DNA of 52,139 nucleotides from Nitrososphaerota archaeon (GTDB lineage Archaea; Thermoproteota; Nitrososphaeria; Nitrososphaerales; Gagatemarchaeaceae), in the NCBI GenBank assembly GCA_027886885.1, contig JAPCJP010000012.1:1-52139 (forward strand), read 5' to 3'. The notes under the pieces are model-generated. The model had not been told where the DNA came from. It was given only the letters and a program-made list of their open reading frames with translations, and searched no databases. Positions 32,967-40,123 of this stretch are shown here, piece by piece. Each line of letters begins with the position of its first letter. Positions within the stretch are counted from its first letter, which is position 1. The translations under genes and the position numbers were made by a program.

Positions 32967-32974
32967 CTATAAGC
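32967..32974 (-). promoter_or_regulatory. TATA box of tRNA-Ile
   Basis: Minus strand GCTTATAG, about 28-35 bp upstream of the tRNA 5' end at 32939. It is divergent from the SDR gene, which has GATTATTA at 32991-32998. Confidence 0.5.
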
Positions 32975-33024
32975 TTGAGCACGGAGATGCGATTATTACC
33001 AGGGAAAGGGGAGGGCAAGCTCGT

Positions 33025-33792
33025 TTGTCAGCGACGAGCCGGAAGTTGGAAGGTAGGGTCGCCATCGTGACGGGAGCGTCCCGGGGAATCGGGCGCGCGA
33101 TAGCGAAGAGGCTCGCCGCGGAGGGCGCGAAGGTCGTAATCAACTACCTGACAGCATCCAAGGCGGCTGACGACCTGCTCCACGAGATAAGGGAGAGCGG
33201 AGGAGAGGCGCTGATATTCGCAGGGGACGTCTCCAAATCCGCGGACGTGAAGGCCATGGTCGAGGTCACCATCGCGGAGTTCGGGAAGGTCGACATACTG
33301 GTAAACAATGCCGGGATAATATTCCGAAAGAAATTCCTCGACTCCACCGAAGAGGAGTGGGACAAGACGTTGGATGTCAATCTGAAGAGCGTCTATCTTT
33401 GCAGCAAGGAGGTCGCTCCGATAATGATCAGGCAGGGGAAGGGGAAGATCGTCAACATCTCGTCTGTGTCTGGCATAAACGGGCCTGTCTCTGCGCTCGT
33501 GACGGCAGCCTATGCCGCGTCGAAATCCGGTATGATAGGACTGACGAGGGTCCTCGCCGCCAGCCTGGCTCCCACCATCAACGTGAACGTGGTCGCACCG
33601 GGGATCGTCGAGACCGAGATGCTCGACTCCATGAGCAACGAGGCGAAGGAAGCCAGGTTGGAGGAGACACCCCTCAAGCGGTTCGGAAGGCCGGAGGAGG
33701 TCGCCGCGGCCGTCCTTTACCTGGCGTCGGACGAGTCGGACTTCGTGACCGGGGAGACCTTGGTCATCTCCGGCGGAAGACCGTTGATGTAA
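33025..33792 (+). CDS. Short-chain dehydrogenase/reductase (FabG-like)
   Basis: A 255-residue classical SDR. It has the NAD(P)-binding TGASRGIGRAI, the structural NNAG, catalytic Ser in NISSVSG and Tyr/Lys in YAASK, and the C-terminal GETLVISGG typical of FabG-type oxidoreductases. The start is a TTG (33025), supported by a TATA-like GATTATTA at 32991-32998 about 30 bp upstream. Archaea lack fatty-acid synthase, so a role in fatty-acid synthesis is unlikely; the substrate is open. It lies between two tRNA genes. Confidence 0.9.
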   Translation: MSATSRKLEGRVAIVTGASRGIGRAIAKRLAAEGAKVVINYLTASKAADDLLHEIRESGGEALIFAGDVSKSADVKAMVEVTIAEFGKVDILVNNAGIIFRKKFLDSTEEEWDKTLDVNLKSVYLCSKEVAPIMIRQGKGKIVNISSVSGINGPVSALVTAAYAASKSGMIGLTRVLAASLAPTINVNVVAPGIVETEMLDSMSNEAKEARLEETPLKRFGRPEEVAAAVLYLASDESDFVTGETLVISGGRPLM

Positions 33793-33805
33793 TCGACCTT
33801 GAACA

Positions 33806-33815
33806 GTTTTTAATA
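33806..33815 (+). promoter_or_regulatory. TATA box of tRNA-Ala
   Basis: GTTTTTAATA, about 27-36 bp upstream of the tRNA 5' end at 33842. Confidence 0.6.
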
Positions 33816-33841
33816 CAATCGAAAAGGTGAGTCCGGACGAT

Positions 33842-33933
33842 GGGCCGGTAGTTCAGCGGTGGAATGCCCGCCTTGCACGCGGGAGAAGGCAACTTGCCTC
33901 CCTAGGTCGAGGGTCCGAATCCCTCCCGGTCCA
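33842..33933 (+). tRNA. tRNA-Ala(TGC) with a non-canonical variable-loop intron
   Basis: The acceptor stem GGGCCGG/CCGGTCC includes the G3-U70 wobble pair that identifies tRNA-Ala. The anticodon loop CTTGCAC gives TGC. A 20-base insert with an AGGC/GCCT hairpin interrupts the variable loop, between GCGGGA and GGTCGAGGG. Removing it leaves a standard 72-base tRNA. No CCA is encoded. A T-rich stretch (CTTTTCT, 33934-33940) follows as the probable terminator. Confidence 0.93.
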
Positions 33934-33940
33934 CTTTTCT
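33934..33940 (+). terminator. T-rich terminator of tRNA-Ala
   Basis: CTTTTCT immediately follows the tRNA 3' end, the kind of short T-run archaeal RNA polymerase stops at. The rest of the gap up to 34144 shows only a TATA-like CCTTTTAC near 34112-34119 for the next gene. Confidence 0.45.
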
Positions 33941-34144
33941 CTTGCGCAACCGAACTAACGTCCAGTGAGCATTACAGGTGCACTGACTATTAATTCGAAA
34001 CTCAGAAAAACTCGGTTCAGCGAATGCAAAAATGAAGAGAACCACCGACTTGAGTCTGGACGAACTCCGCATGGGCCCCACGGGTGTGCAGGCTTGCGTA
34101 GCGAGCGAGCGAACCTTTTACGGACCGGGAGAGAGGTAGCTGCC

Positions 34145-35389
34145 ATGCCGGGCTACGAAGTTAGGACCGGGACCTCGGCGAGGCTAAGCAGAATCGAGGG
34201 GGACCTGAAGGCAGGTCGTAAGGTCACCATCAAGGCCGAATCGGGCGGGAAGGTGGTCGTGACCGGAGAGGCGACCTTCGAGGGCCAGGTCACAATCGAC
34301 TGTGACTTCGAGTGCGGAACGATGAAGGTCGAGGGGCTGGGCTTTGGTCCGGGGGGAAACGTGACCATCCGGGGCAATCTCACGGTCCATGGCCGGGCCG
34401 ACTTCGACGCGTCGGCCACGGTCGACGGCACCATATCGTCGGAGGACCTGGACGTCGGCGGCCACCTCGAGTCCGGCCCCATAGACTCCAAGAGGGTCAG
34501 GGCGGGCGGACACTTGACGGTGAAAGGGGGCCTGAAGGCCGAGACCGTGGATGTCGGGGGCCACATGAAGGTCCTGGGCGGAGTCAGCCTCCAGGACCTG
34601 CGGGTGGGGGGCCACGCTGAGTTCGAGGGCGGCTCGATCCTGGGCGAAATCAGGGTCAGGGGGCACATCACGAGCAAGAAGAAACTGGACTTCGGGCAGC
34701 TTGAGGTCTTCGGTAGCTTCAGCCTTCCCGCGGGCAGCAGCGGGCAGAGGCTCTCGGCGCTGGGGACCGTCAGGTTCGAAGGCGATGCGGCGTGCAAGGA
34801 GTTGGAGGTCAGCGGAGCTGCCAGTGTCAAAGGGAACCTGGGCGCGGAGAGGGTCGAAGTGAAGGGCAAGCTCGACGTGTCTGGAGGGCTGCGGGTCTCC
34901 GACAGGCTCCGGGTATACGGCACGCTCGATGTCGGACGGGTCGTCGAGTGCGAGAACCTGGGAGTGCTCGGGAGGCTCGTGGGCGAAAGCGTCCGGGTCG
35001 GAGGGTCCGCGGATGTGGCAGGCGAAGTCAGGACCACCGCCGGGCTGAAGGCCAAGTCGGTCCAGGTCGGCAGGGGGTCGAGGGTAACCGGCCCGATCGT
35101 GGGCGGCGAGGTAGAGGTCGGGAGGGAGACCGATTTCGGTAGCATGTGGGGTCTCCCCTGGTGGCGAAGCGCGGTCGGGAGCATGACCACGGTGGGCGAC
35201 GTCTACGGGCAGAGCGTCAGGCTCTGCCAGCGCTCCAGCGCAAAGCGCGTCTACGGCGATATGGTCGAGCTCCAGGATGGCGCTACGGCCCAGCAGGTCA
35301 CCTATACCAAGGGGCTCAAACTCCCCAGCAAGTACTCCCTGCATGAGCCTCCCGTGAGGACGGAGAGGCTTCCGGAGCCGCCTCTCTAG
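34145..35389 (+). CDS. Bactofilin-like polymer-forming protein
   Basis: From the ATG at 34145 (GAGAGGT nine bases upstream) the product is 414 residues. Nearly all of it is short beta-strand repeats of about 16-18 residues, rich in Gly and Val, such as VTIRGNLTVHGRADFDAS, LDVGGHLESGPID and VDVGGHMKVLGGVS. This is the right-handed beta-helix pattern of the DUF583/bactofilin group, whose members polymerise without nucleotides into cytoskeletal filaments. At this length it has several times more repeats than a typical bactofilin. No membrane segment is seen. The gene encoding a winged-helix protein follows 12 bases after the stop. Confidence 0.78.
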   Translation: MPGYEVRTGTSARLSRIEGDLKAGRKVTIKAESGGKVVVTGEATFEGQVTIDCDFECGTMKVEGLGFGPGGNVTIRGNLTVHGRADFDASATVDGTISSEDLDVGGHLESGPIDSKRVRAGGHLTVKGGLKAETVDVGGHMKVLGGVSLQDLRVGGHAEFEGGSILGEIRVRGHITSKKKLDFGQLEVFGSFSLPAGSSGQRLSALGTVRFEGDAACKELEVSGAASVKGNLGAERVEVKGKLDVSGGLRVSDRLRVYGTLDVGRVVECENLGVLGRLVGESVRVGGSADVAGEVRTTAGLKAKSVQVGRGSRVTGPIVGGEVEVGRETDFGSMWGLPWWRSAVGSMTTVGDVYGQSVRLCQRSSAKRVYGDMVELQDGATAQQVTYTKGLKLPSKYSLHEPPVRTERLPEPPL

Positions 35390-35401
35390 GACGGTCGGAC
35401 C

Positions 35402-35698
35402 ATGGGTCGCAGGAACTCCAAGCGGTCGAAGATCGAGCTCTACGCCCAGATACTCGAGGTCGTCACCCACTACCCCGAGGGGATCCGGATAACCAGGCTC
35501 TCCTATGGAGTCCGGGTGCCGGTCGACAGGCTCAAGCTGCTGGTCGAGAAGCTCTGCTCCCTGGGCCTCACCAGGAGGTACGCGGACGAGGAGGAAACGC
35601 ACTATGGCTCCACGCCCAAGGGGCTGGAGTTCCTCGACACCTACTTCAGGATGAAGGGTTTCCTCGACGAGCTAGACAAAGGGAGCCACCTTCAGTAA
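35402..35698 (+). CDS. Winged-helix protein of the archaeal HTH_45 type
   Basis: A 98-residue winged-helix protein. IELYAQILEVVTHYPEGIRITRLSYGVRVPVDRLKLLVEKL forms the helix-turn-helix core, and the wing follows (GLTRRYADEEETHYGSTPKGLEFL), then an amphipathic C-terminal helix. This matches the short archaeal HTH_45/ArnR1-like family that regulates surface and motility genes in some archaea. It begins 12 bases after the bactofilin-like gene, so the two are probably co-transcribed. Binding site unknown. Confidence 0.85.
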   Translation: MGRRNSKRSKIELYAQILEVVTHYPEGIRITRLSYGVRVPVDRLKLLVEKLCSLGLTRRYADEEETHYGSTPKGLEFLDTYFRMKGFLDELDKGSHLQ

Positions 35699-35758
35699 CA
35701 GAAATGACCGACAAAAGGGACCGTATGGATAGGCGGCAGAAAAAGGGGATGTGAAGAC

Positions 35759-35908
35759 CTAAACGGTCTTCATCATCTTCATCATTTGTTCGTTTGTCAT
35801 GCTGGGATGCGCATCCTTCATGTGCATCATAGCATGCTTCTTGAGGTCGGACTCACCCATCGGGGTGATCATGGTCCAGCCGCATTCGCACGACATCATG
35901 TTAGCCAT
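35759..35908 (-). CDS. DUF1059-like 49-residue methionine-rich micro-protein
   Basis: A short frame of 49 codons from the ATG at 35908 to TAG at 35759. The product begins MANMMSCECGWTMITPMG and contains HAMMHMKDAHPSM. The C-x-C pair, the central KKHAMMHMK helix and the small size resemble DUF1059 proteins. Thirteen of 49 residues are Met, alongside three His and two Cys, which could bind a soft metal such as copper, though this is inference. A TATA-like box at 35933-35939 lies about 27 bp upstream, supporting a real leaderless gene. Confidence 0.72.
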   Translation of the reverse strand: MANMMSCECGWTMITPMGESDLKKHAMMHMKDAHPSMTNEQMMKMMKTV

Positions 35909-35932
35909 GAAGGAATAATACATTATCATAGG

Positions 35933-35939
35933 TAATAAG
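35933..35939 (-). promoter_or_regulatory. TATA box of the DUF1059-like gene
   Basis: Minus strand CTTATTA, about 27 bp upstream of the ATG at 35908. Confidence 0.55.
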
Positions 35940-36032
35940 GCTTGTTGAGAGAGAGGGTCTTCTTTACAGTAACGCGAGGCATAACAATCCGGCCGAGCCT
36001 CTTCCCTAGGGTTCCCCGCCCGAACGCTCGAG

Positions 36033-36614
36033 CTACTCTATCTTCAGGCGGACGCCCGAAGCCTCCCCGGACCTCTTCGGGAAGGTCACCTCAAGAATCC
36101 CGTTATTGAAGCTCGACTTGGCCCCATCCACCACGGCAGTGTCGGGCAACTGCAGTTCCTTGTGGTACTTTCGGTCCTCTCTGTCGACCGATATTACCAT
36201 AGTCCTGTCCTTGACCTGGACGTCGACGTCTTCCTTGCTTACACCGGGGAGCTCGGCTATCACCCGGACGTCCTTGGCACCGTCGACGATGTCGACCAGG
36301 GGCTCCCTCTTCTCGGTTATGCCCTTGAAGGGCTCGGCGCCGCGCTTCACATTGCCGAACTCCCGTATGACCGGCTTGCCATCCGGTCCAATCGTCATCG
36401 AATACCCGTAGACGATCGGGCCTATCTCCTTCTTGATCGAGCCGTCGGGGGAGGTCTGCTCCCTGATGAGGTCCTTGGGCACCTGCTTCTCGATGTCCTT
36501 GAACTGCATGAACTCCCTCTCCATTTCCTTCATCATCTCCTCCATGTCGGAAATGGGCCACGGACCGAAAGGCATGTTCCTCCTCCATCGCTTGTACCAA
36601 TCGTCCTCGGACAT
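36033..36614 (-). CDS. Hsp20 family protein with long N-terminal arm
   Basis: The 193-residue protein has a long N-terminal region (1-95) that includes an amphipathic MEEMMKEMEREFMQF helix and the segment GYSMTIGPDGKPVIREFGNV. The alpha-crystallin domain follows (about 100-190): PLVDIVDGAKDVRVIAELPG, YHKELQLPD, and GILEVTFPK. This arrangement is common in archaeal Hsp20-related proteins. It is a holdase chaperone. TATA box at 36641-36647. It is divergent from HtpX, with overlapping promoter regions. Confidence 0.92.
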   Translation of the reverse strand: MSEDDWYKRWRRNMPFGPWPISDMEEMMKEMEREFMQFKDIEKQVPKDLIREQTSPDGSIKKEIGPIVYGYSMTIGPDGKPVIREFGNVKRGAEPFKGITEKREPLVDIVDGAKDVRVIAELPGVSKEDVDVQVKDRTMVISVDREDRKYHKELQLPDTAVVDGAKSSFNNGILEVTFPKRSGEASGVRLKIE

Positions 36615-36640
36615 CGCGTTTGAAGAAGAGTCTCAGAAAT

Positions 36641-36647
36641 GTATAAG
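36641..36647 (-). promoter_or_regulatory. TATA box of the second hsp20 gene
   Basis: Minus strand CTTATAC, about 29 bp upstream of the ATG at 36614. The promoter does not carry the GGTATA palindrome seen at 18280. Confidence 0.6.
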
Positions 36648-36722
36648 TTTTCTCACGAAACCTTTTTACGCACCCCGAGGGCCGAAAAACAGGAGACGCG
36701 AGTTTTGTCTCTCTACTTGAGA

Positions 36723-37613
36723 ATGACAGCACTGTTCTTGGTTCTTACGGGCCTGCTGATGCTCGTGGGCTACGCGGTAGGCCTCTACTTCGGCGACCCG
36801 CTGGTCTTCATGGGGCTCGGCCTCGTGCTAGCCGGAGGAATCAACTTCGTCTCCTACTACTGGAGCGACACCATTGTCGTCAAGATGACCAAGGCGAAGA
36901 TCATCCAGGAGAGCGACAACCCGGTTCTCTTCAACGCCGTCCAAAGCGTCGCGCTGAAGGCCGGAATCCCCATGCCGAGGGTCGGAATCATCGACTCACA
37001 GCAGCCCAACGCTTTCGCGACGGGCAGGGGGCCCGAGAAGTCCGTGGTGGTCGCTACCACCGGAATCCTGAGCACGCTGAACGCGGGCGAGCTAGAAGCC
37101 GTCATCGGACATGAGGTCGGGCATGTGGTGCGCAGGGACGTCTTCATGTCGAGCGTCGCCGCGACGATCGCAGGAGTGATCTCGTTCATCGGGAACATCG
37201 CCCTCTGGTCGACGATGTTCGGCGGAGGGAACAACCGGAACGGGGGGAACGCCCTATTCTTCGTAGCGGCCCTCGTCTTGGTCCCGCTCGGAGCCACGTT
37301 CGTCAGGCTCGGGATCTCCAGGAGCTTCGAGTACAGCGCCGACGAATATGGTGCGAAGCTGACCCAGAACCCTGCGGGTTTGGCGAGCGCCCTGGAGAAG
37401 ATAACGGCCAAGGCGAAGCTGAAGCCAATCTCTGGGAAGCCGGGAACAGCTGGGAGCGCAAGCGGACCATCGCCCGCTACGTCCTCTCTGTGGATAGTGA
37501 ACCCCTTCAGCGGGAGTTCGCTCGTGGAGCTCTTCTCGACCCACCCGTCGACCCCCCACAGGGTCGAGAGGCTGCGGAAGATCGGTCAGGAAATGGGCGT
37601 CGCGGTCTACTAG
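36723..37613 (+). CDS. htpX: HtpX-type membrane zinc metalloprotease (M48)
   Basis: From the ATG at 36723 the protein is 296 residues; a TTG at 36705 is a second option. It has two N-terminal membrane helices (about 3-20 and 25-42), then the zinc-protease motif HEVGH (VIGHEVGHVVRRDVF), and two more helices after it. The downstream EYSADEYGA supplies the third zinc ligand. HtpX degrades misfolded membrane proteins and is a heat-stress protease in bacteria. It is divergent from Hsp20, so the two may respond to the same stress. Confidence 0.93.
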   Translation: MTALFLVLTGLLMLVGYAVGLYFGDPLVFMGLGLVLAGGINFVSYYWSDTIVVKMTKAKIIQESDNPVLFNAVQSVALKAGIPMPRVGIIDSQQPNAFATGRGPEKSVVVATTGILSTLNAGELEAVIGHEVGHVVRRDVFMSSVAATIAGVISFIGNIALWSTMFGGGNNRNGGNALFFVAALVLVPLGATFVRLGISRSFEYSADEYGAKLTQNPAGLASALEKITAKAKLKPISGKPGTAGSASGPSPATSSLWIVNPFSGSSLVELFSTHPSTPHRVERLRKIGQEMGVAVY

Positions 37614-37646
37614 CGGAACCCGTTTTCGCTTTGCCAGATAGAGGAA

Positions 37647-37740
37647 TGGTGGGCCGGGCAGGATTTGGACCTGCGACCTTCGCCGTTTTCTGCACGAACG
37701 TGTCAGAGCGACGTCCTAGGCCAGGCTAGACGACCGGCCC
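37647..37740 (-). tRNA. tRNA-Val(GAC) with an intron next to the anticodon
   Basis: The acceptor stem GGGCCGG/CCGGCCC, the D-arm TCGTCTAG, anticodon loop CTGACAC (anticodon GAC) and T-arm are recognisable. A 15-base insert follows the anticodon at the canonical 37/38 position; its exact ends are ambiguous because CG repeats. Removing it leaves 76 bases plus an encoded CCA. A TATA-like box at 37768-37775 sits about 30 bp upstream. Confidence 0.92.
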
Positions 37741-37767
37741 TCCATTCGCTCGCCCGGAAACCTGCCG

Positions 37768-37775
37768 CTTTTATC
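37768..37775 (-). promoter_or_regulatory. TATA box of tRNA-Val
   Basis: Minus strand GATAAAAG, 28-35 bp upstream of the tRNA 5' end at 37740. It is close to the opposite-facing TATA box of the DUF1028 gene. Confidence 0.5.
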
Positions 37776-37791
37776 TTTACTCGGGAAAGTG

Positions 37792-37799
37792 CTTTTATT
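37792..37799 (+). promoter_or_regulatory. TATA box of the DUF1028 gene
   Basis: CTTTTATT, about 27 bp upstream of the GTG at 37822. This spacing is why that GTG is chosen over the GTG at 37789. Confidence 0.6.
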
Positions 37800-37821
37800 G
37801 GCAGGTTGTACATCGGTCCGT

Positions 37822-38736
37822 GTGGCAAGCCGGCCGATAAGCACCTATTCCATAGTTGCAATCGACAAGAAATCAGGGGAGATGGGAGTGGCCGTGCAGT
37901 CGCACTGGTTCTCCGTAGGCTCGGTCGTGACCTGGGCCGAGGGCGGCGTAGGGGTCGTGGCCACGCAGGCGATGGTCGAGGTCTCCTATGGCCCTCTTGG
38001 TCTGGCGCTCATGAAGGGAGGGAAGAGCCCCCAGCAGGCGCTAAAGTCGCTCATCGCTACGGACCCGAGGCCCGAGATCAGGCAGGTCGCCATGCTTGAC
38101 GCCCGGGGAAGGGTCTCGGCACACACGGGGAAGAAGTGCCTTGCAGAGGCCGGTCACATCACCGGGCGGGGGTTCAGCTGCCAGGCTAACATCATGCGGA
38201 ACAGAAAGGTCTGGAGGGCCATGGCCAACTCCTTCAGGAAGTCCAAGGGGAGCCTGGCTGAGAGGCTGATGCTAGCGCTCGAGAGCGCCGAGCAGGCAGG
38301 AGGTGACCTCAGAGGGAGGCAGTCGGCGGCCATACTAGTCGTGAAGGTCAAGGGAAGCAGCATGCCGTGGCAGGACAGAGTCGTGGACCTGAGGGTCGAG
38401 GACAACCCGCTGCCCCTGGTAGAACTGCGGAGGCTGCTCAAGATAGAGCAGGCCTACGTCCATGCCAACAACGGCGACCTGATGACGGAGAAGGGGGACA
38501 TGAAGAGGGCTCTGGACGAGTACAAGCGCTCGGCCCAACTCTACCCCGAGAACGTTGAGCTGAAGTTCTGGCAGGCTGTAAGCCTCATCAACCACGGAGA
38601 GGTGAAGGAGGGTAGGGCCATCCTCAAGAGGATACTCAGGTCCCACCCGGACATGAGGACCATGCTGAAGCGCATGCCGGCCGCCGGCCTGCTAAAGGTC
38701 GACCCCAAGACCATGCACGAGCTCCTCAGACTCTAG
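37822..38736 (+). CDS. DUF1028 protein with C-terminal TPR-like region
   Basis: When started at the GTG at 37822 the product is 304 residues. The first 200 match DUF1028: STYSIVAIDKKSGEMGVAVQSHWFSVGS, WAEGGVGVVATQAMVE, AHTGKKC and GRGFSCQANIM. This is an Ntn-hydrolase-like fold of unknown activity. Residues about 218-290 hold two TPR-like helical pairs (RALDEYKRSAQLYPEN, EGRAILKRILRSHPDM). The earlier GTG at 37789 lies inside the promoter and is rejected. No signal peptide is present. Confidence 0.88.
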   Translation: MASRPISTYSIVAIDKKSGEMGVAVQSHWFSVGSVVTWAEGGVGVVATQAMVEVSYGPLGLALMKGGKSPQQALKSLIATDPRPEIRQVAMLDARGRVSAHTGKKCLAEAGHITGRGFSCQANIMRNRKVWRAMANSFRKSKGSLAERLMLALESAEQAGGDLRGRQSAAILVVKVKGSSMPWQDRVVDLRVEDNPLPLVELRRLLKIEQAYVHANNGDLMTEKGDMKRALDEYKRSAQLYPENVELKFWQAVSLINHGEVKEGRAILKRILRSHPDMRTMLKRMPAAGLLKVDPKTMHELLRL

Positions 38737-38784
38737 CCCGATGTTCGGCTCCTGACGATACGGAGCCCCTGGGCTTTCGCTGGG

Positions 38785-38792
38785 GATAAATA
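38785..38792 (+). promoter_or_regulatory. TATA box of the HMG-CoA reductase gene
   Basis: GATAAATA lies about 31 bp upstream of the ATG at 38820; a weaker CGGATAAG follows at 38795-38802. Confidence 0.5.
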
Positions 38793-38819
38793 GCCGGATA
38801 AGCCGCTCGAGCCTTCTCA

Positions 38820-40085
38820 ATGGTAGAATCCTCAGAGCAGCCCGGCTTCTACAAGCTGCCGATGGCGGAGAGGCTGAAGCTGGTCCAGAAGCTTACGGGT
38901 CTGACCGACGACGAGGTGAAGACCCTAGGGAACACCGGCGGACTCCCTTCAGAGACGGCTGACCACATGATCGAGAACGTGATCGGGGCCATCGCGCTCC
39001 CGATGGGGCTGGGCACGAACTTCCTCGTAAACGGCAAGGACTACCTGATCCCCATGGCCATAGAGGAGGCATCGGTCGTCGCTGCTGCGAGCAATGCGGC
39101 TAAGATGGCGCGGCTGAAGGGGGGTTTTAAGATTACCAACACCGGACCTGTGATGATAGGACAGATTCAGACCGTCGAGGTGAAGGACCCGCACGGTGCT
39201 AGGATGGCGGTGCTTCTACACAAGCAGGAGATCCTTGACAAGGCCAACGAACAAGACCCAGTCCTGGTCTCGCTGGGCGGGGGAGCAAAGGACCTGAACT
39301 CCAGGGTGATCCAATCGGTGAAGGGTCCGATGGTGATAACCGAGCTCATCGTAAGCACGGGGGACGCCATGGGAGCCAATGCCGTTAACACGATGGCCGA
39401 AGCGGTAGCCCCCATCATCGAACGCGTGACTGGCGGGAAGGTCTACCTGAGAATCATATCGAACTTGGCTGACCGCAGACTCGTGAGGGCCTCTGCTGTC
39501 TTCGAAAAGGAGGCCATAGGAGGCGAGGAGGCTGTCGACGGGATCGTGTACGCCTATGCCTTCGCCGAAGGCGACCCGTACCGCTGTGCCACCCACAACA
39601 AGGGCATCATGAACGGGGTCATCGCCGTGGCGATAGCCTGCGGTCAGGACATCCGTGCGCTGGAGGCTGGGGCGCACAGCTACGCTTCGAAGAGCGGAGG
39701 ATACAAGCCGCTGACGACGTGGGAGAAGAACAAGGACGGGGACCTGGTGGGCACGCTTGAGATGCCGATGGCGGTCGGCCTCATCGGGGGTGCAGCCCGG
39801 GTTCATCCGGCCGCAAAGGCTGCCATCAAGATACTTGGGGTAAAGACGGCCGTGGAGCTGGCAGAGGTCATGGCCGCGGTCGGGTTGGCACAGAACTTCG
39901 CCGCTCTGCGGGCGCTCGCCTCCGAGGGCATACAGCGCGGGCACATGAAACTGCACGCCCGCAACCTGGCCGCGAACGCGGGAGCGACCGGCGACCAGAT
40001 CGACATAGTCGCCGCCAAGATGGTGGCCGAGAAGAAGGTGCGCTTCGACCGGGCCAAGGAACTGGTCGAGCAACTATCGAAGTAA
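38820..40085 (+). CDS. hmgA: Class II HMG-CoA reductase
   Basis: A 421-residue enzyme that reduces HMG-CoA to mevalonate, the committed step of isoprenoid lipid synthesis. It follows the class II (Pseudomonas mevalonii-like) pattern from end to end: MIENVIGAIALPMGLG with the catalytic Glu52, EEASVVAAASNAAKMAR, DAMGANAVNTMAEA, ISNLADRRLVRA, and the C-terminal GHMKLHARNLA with the catalytic His. Class I enzymes would have a different N-terminal region. Many archaea use class I; class II is known in Archaeoglobus and Thermoplasma. A prenyl synthase lies at 26262. Confidence 0.95.
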   Translation: MVESSEQPGFYKLPMAERLKLVQKLTGLTDDEVKTLGNTGGLPSETADHMIENVIGAIALPMGLGTNFLVNGKDYLIPMAIEEASVVAAASNAAKMARLKGGFKITNTGPVMIGQIQTVEVKDPHGARMAVLLHKQEILDKANEQDPVLVSLGGGAKDLNSRVIQSVKGPMVITELIVSTGDAMGANAVNTMAEAVAPIIERVTGGKVYLRIISNLADRRLVRASAVFEKEAIGGEEAVDGIVYAYAFAEGDPYRCATHNKGIMNGVIAVAIACGQDIRALEAGAHSYASKSGGYKPLTTWEKNKDGDLVGTLEMPMAVGLIGGAARVHPAAKAAIKILGVKTAVELAEVMAAVGLAQNFAALRALASEGIQRGHMKLHARNLAANAGATGDQIDIVAAKMVAEKKVRFDRAKELVEQLSK

Positions 40086-40123
40086 CCCCGCCGACCGTTT
40101 CGGCCGTGGAGTCGAGATGTTTC

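Noticed and set aside
33965-34144. N-terminal extension of the bactofilin-like gene
   Set aside because: The upstream 60 codons lack repeat character and cover the TATA-like region. The ATG at 34145 has a good ribosome-binding site.
34184-35602. A 472-codon open frame antisense to the bactofilin-like gene
   Set aside because: It is an artefact of high GC in a repeat-rich gene. The sense strand shows a clean beta-helix repeat and a ribosome-binding site, while the antisense product is Pro/Asp/His-rich with no domain.
36615-36722. Search for the hsp20 palindrome (GGTATA...TATACC) in the second hsp20/htpX region
   Set aside because: No copy was found there; only TATA boxes facing each way. The two heat-shock loci therefore do not share this operator.
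37650-37740. Reading the minus-strand tRNA as tRNA-Phe(GAA)
   Set aside because: An alternative splice would give a GAA anticodon, but it leaves a poor loop. The D-arm TCGTCTAG and the CTGACAC loop fit tRNA-Val with a canonical 37/38 intron.
39216-40073. A 285-codon frame antisense to HMG-CoA reductase
   Set aside because: The sense protein matches class II HMG-CoA reductase end to end, so the antisense frame is a codon-bias shadow.
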